From positions 1-43,697 of the forward strand of contig CAMDBH010000023.1 of the NCBI GenBank assembly GCA_945889325.1: DNA of 43,697 nucleotides, given 5' to 3'. Numbering within the stretch: the first letter of the stretch is position 1; the number at the start of each line of letters is the position of its first letter. Shown piece by piece: positions 42,001 to 43,697 of the stretch. The DNA comes from Klebsiella pneumoniae. Lineage in GTDB: Bacteria > Myxococcota_A > UBA9042. The translations under genes and the position numbers were made by a program. The notes under the pieces are model-generated. The model was not told the DNA's origin. It was given only the letters and a program-made list of their open reading frames with translations, and made no database searches.

Positions 42001-43486
42001 TCATGACGCCCGGAACGGCATTGTTCACAGAACTAGCTGACAGTGCGCCAATTTTAACGCCAATTGCCTTGCCCCAGCCGTACGCTTCGTACTTAATCTG
42101 CACAGCGGTTCCGCCCGCGGCAGCCAGCGTGGTCGGCGAGATAGCCGTGATTTTCGCCGACGGCGGCAAATAGGTGAACGATCCAGCTAACTTGAGGACG
42201 TTTCCACCGAGATCGACTGCAATGTCGACGACGTGAGGTAGCGCAACGGCGTCGGTCGCAGGCGGCAGCACCCGCAAGGTCGCGCCTGCGTTGGCGCCGC
42301 TGGAGTCAAGTGCACTCCACTGCAAGTTTGCGGCTTTACCGCCAAAGGTCACCGTGGCGACCGCCAACTCCTTGGTGGTCACCGGTCCGACAATGCCCAA
42401 ATCGACCGCTTGCAAGCTATTGGAAGGCAGGGCATTTTGCACAACCGACACCAGCTCGGGCTTGGTCGGCGGACTTGCGGGATCTACATAGGTAAAGGCC
42501 TTGGTCAGGTACACCTTGCCGTCTTCGTTGACAAAGATAACATCATAGCTGCCAGGTTCGGGCGCTGCTGGCATCACTGCGTCCAACTTGGCGCCATCAG
42601 CTAGTGCAATCTTTGCTTGTAACCATACGGAGCTTTTGTGCAATTGCAACGTTGCGCCGACCGGAAGCAGGCCATCGCCGGTCAAATGCAGCACAAAGCC
42701 GCCCGCCACCGAGCCAATCGCCGGTTCAACTTTGTCCACCCGCGGCGAGGCGTGATAGGTATAACCCGCTTTATATACGCCAGTTCCGTCCGAATTGACC
42801 GCATAGATCTTCACCTTACCCGCGCTGCCCGGCGGCGCGATCACGGCTGCGGTGTGGTCATCGAGGATGACCGGGGCTAGCGCCAACTTTTCGCCAAAAA
42901 TAAACAGGCTTTGCTGCGTAAAGCCGGTACCTGTCAGCGTTACGACGTTGCCGCCGCCGGCTGGCCCGCCGGTTGGGGCAACCGCTGTAATCGCCACATT
43001 GGCAATGTAGCGATAGCCTTGTAATAAGGCGGCATCTTCGCGATCTGGCACCACCACGGTCACGTCGACGGTGCCAGACGGGCGCGGCGGAACGGTCACC
43101 CGCAACAATTCGTCGGTCAACACTTCAACAGCGAGCGCTGGAGATTGGCCAAAACGAACCGTGGCAACTTTAGCGAGATTGAGGCCGGTCAACAAAACGA
43201 CGTTGCCGCCAGCATCGGAACCTTGCGCCGGTGAAATCAATGAAAGCACAGGATGATCTGGTGTTTGACTCCAAGGTAGGGCTGTAGCATCGACGGGCGG
43301 CTTGGCGTCCAGCGGCGTGGGCGCGGATGTATCCGCTGCGATGTCGGCTAGCGGATGCAAATCCTCACCAATAACAGGCACTTCCTCGGCGGTCTGGGTC
43401 GAACACGCAAAAATGGCGGACAACGCGGCACAGGCGACCAATCGCCCAAACCCCCACAATCGCACCCATCTGCTGCCGTAGACCAC
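39089..43486 (-). CDS. Giant lipoprotein with IPT/TIG repeats, Cys-rich region and propeller
   Basis: A 1465-residue surface lipoprotein. The GTG at 43486 follows GGAGG by four bases and opens a signal peptide ending AIFAC (Cys28); an earlier start at 43573 would add residues before the signal. Six IPT/TIG-like modules follow (about 75-615), with phrases such as ITAVAPTGGPAGGGNVVTLT and VDKVEPAIGSVAGGFVLHLT. A carboxypeptidase-regulatory-like fold (about 630-710: KAKATPIAGASVILGDN) precedes a Cys-rich stretch (about 750-850) with CAICDSDSQCDPNTTC. Residues about 1045-1335 are a propeller of YCF48/BNR type (LRVAVGESGRISVWTG, DDVWLAGDRGYLGHYDG). A beta-rich C-terminus ends it. Adhesion or polymer binding is an inference; no enzymatic motif is seen. 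Confidence 0.88.
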   Translation of the reverse strand: MVYGSRWVRLWGFGRLVACAALSAIFACSTQTAEEVPVIGEDLHPLADIAADTSAPTPLDAKPPVDATALPWSQTPDHPVLSLISPAQGSDAGGNVVLLTGLNLAKVATVRFGQSPALAVEVLTDELLRVTVPPRPSGTVDVTVVVPDREDAALLQGYRYIANVAITAVAPTGGPAGGGNVVTLTGTGFTQQSLFIFGEKLALAPVILDDHTAAVIAPPGSAGKVKIYAVNSDGTGVYKAGYTYHASPRVDKVEPAIGSVAGGFVLHLTGDGLLPVGATLQLHKSSVWLQAKIALADGAKLDAVMPAAPEPGSYDVIFVNEDGKVYLTKAFTYVDPASPPTKPELVSVVQNALPSNSLQAVDLGIVGPVTTKELAVATVTFGGKAANLQWSALDSSGANAGATLRVLPPATDAVALPHVVDIAVDLGGNVLKLAGSFTYLPPSAKITAISPTTLAAAGGTAVQIKYEAYGWGKAIGVKIGALSASSVNNAVPGVMTGSAPTGAPGSADVTLFFANGKTATLSKSVQFVSNQPMVAAVVPHVGAQSGGTYVSVVGSGLDKLQSLYFADRIVKSLEVVDSGLLHIHTPPGKGPGNATLYAYFTGSPPQTIADGFRYFDPVASDLGTWGDPIDGAVNITVLNKAKATPIAGASVILGDNLATPLQGKTDERGQITLSTKGLVGPVFVHANKIGFTAASVLALGVENVTIRLAANPPPPSNGAGAPAEKNPAQLPDGMLTGTVVDAEKYTVLPPGNCNGHDVVAGHCAICDSDSQCDPNTTCESMGSAPIALDGEGQPLPGEATGLTAMAHYCAASCATTTDCPSTFECVDLSKDLAVKRFRCVPRIGEPQIRCQSASPSIYGGSAANSDQGIVGADHKFAVAAHPGNQAVVCFSGYVDAITSEFVALSMGLVRDLNIEPGQKITNLKVHVQIPLNRQIRVRMDRVPLGPDADGMRTLTAALDIGAAGYVPMGTISTLQRTDVLTLERQPAATLFTGEGSDITYELYGGITSKYGSAPLSMAQATQLPVGGFDRWAVMKPGEKLGKEGLEAAGTLHALAERGNLRVAVGESGRISVWTGGLFTQQASPTGKNLTAVWLPPDSQTDGWIGSDDGQLLRRDALGWHLFPLALGVGVRSIAGQASNDAWLLDNDNQLHHWQGQAWQTVAGPLGKPPFVSGKNPQFVPPFPRQRALASAPDDVVFTAGDGGQVFRGETQAGKLIFSEINAWTTATIRVIVCKAADDVWLAGDRGYLGHYDGAVVTVFTTGVDRPLYGIRVGAGKFPVHVVGGQGTWVVVDGPGQVSDHSVPSSRVDYRGVVSTLDGGLVAAGEPILLMGPYLEMPYPLVPNDGGTLGQSVQWQSAPGLTPSFNLIRITDESYNTRWEIYASGELFKAPLPDFGKMLGMSPLAPGPARLRIWRIYSPSLSVDNFNSKLLSQYTWISWAYNIVSANVPLPLILPTAGGSAGPFGK

Positions 43487-43548
43487 AAAACCTCCGCGTT
43501 CAACGTCGCCATCATAGCAAATGCGGGCGATCGCGCCACGTCGGAATT

Positions 43549-43572
43549 GCAGGGCTATCGCAAGAACGATCA
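43549..43572 (+). repeat. 24-bp repeat, identical to 125-148 in inverted orientation
   Basis: These 24 bases are the exact reverse complement of positions 125-148. They lie upstream of the giant lipoprotein gene in an edge region without a gene of its own. The flanks on either side do not match those of the left copy. Confidence 0.7.
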
Positions 43573-43633
43573 CGGGGCGTTAGGCTGAGGCCGCGGGCAA
43601 TAATCGAAGAAAACCTCAATCGCGGCAACGCGT

Positions 43634-43678
43634 TGGACTGAAGTCCACCGCTACAGTTCGAGATGTCCCTCCGGGACA
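43634..43678 (+). repeat. Dispersed palindromic repeat, copy C
   Basis: The most complete unit: hairpin TGGACT/AGTCCA (43634-43647), core CCGCTAC then TTCGAGA then GTCC (43648-43668), hairpin TGTCCC/GGGACA (43664-43678). The core matches copy A at 18 of 21 bases. It lies 19 bases from the right end of the window. Confidence 0.65.
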
Positions 43679-43697
43679 GGACGCGAGCGCGGCCCAG

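Overview
The window looks like chromosomal DNA of a Gram-negative, moderately GC-rich bacterium of the Myxococcota / Bradymonadota type (old Deltaproteobacteria). The grounds are an apolipoprotein N-acyltransferase, many lipobox signal peptides followed by acidic low-complexity linkers, very long surface lipoproteins with IPT/TIG repeats and short Cys-rich knots, FHA-domain signalling proteins, an ECF sigma factor paired with FecR, and an FHA-GAF-nucleotide cyclase. No phage, plasmid, transposase, rRNA or CRISPR array was seen. The assignment is an inference from gene style, not from a phylogenetic marker comparison.

Layout. 0.2-8.1 kb (minus strand): FHA-FHA-TM-TPR protein, then a tight cluster of two oligopeptide-type ABC permeases translationally coupled to NagZ, followed by an S41 processing protease lipoprotein and a coiled-coil protein; this reads as an envelope/peptidoglycan turnover block. 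8.4-16.4 kb (plus): diacylglycerol-kinase-like lipid kinase, a small MITE-like inverted-repeat element, a CHAT/caspase-like lipoprotein, an IPT/TIG and CBM9-like lipoprotein, a PabA/TrpG amidotransferase and a 55-residue membrane protein. 16.4-21.6 kb (minus): an oversized Lnt with a propeller-like insertion in its catalytic domain, a small lipoprotein, a repeat-rich intergenic stretch, tRNA-Leu(CAG), a RhlB-like helicase and tRNA-Arg(CCU). 21.7-24.3 kb (plus): LigA and a small beta-barrel-like protein. 24.3-26.4 kb (minus): ECF sigma factor plus zinc-finger/FecR regulator. 26.5-32.6 kb (plus): a cohesin lipoprotein overlapping a dockerin-bearing M1 metallopeptidase, then RimO, a PKD-like lipoprotein, ribosomal protein S20 and a MerB-fold protein. 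32.6-35.0 kb (minus): a membrane gluzincin with a TPR-like tail. 35.2-36.8 kb (plus): FHA-GAF-class III cyclase. 36.9-43.5 kb (minus): NfuA, a secreted protein and a 1465-residue IPT/TIG/propeller lipoprotein.

The most unusual content is (i) the cohesin/dockerin gene pair, which suggests a one-enzyme, cellulosome-like docking system on the cell surface, divergent from an ECF/FecR regulator, and (ii) Lnt carrying about 350 extra residues between its catalytic Glu and Lys. Copies of one dispersed palindromic repeat lie in the 19.7-19.9 kb intergenic stretch and at both ends of the window, so the window may be a contig that breaks at repeats.
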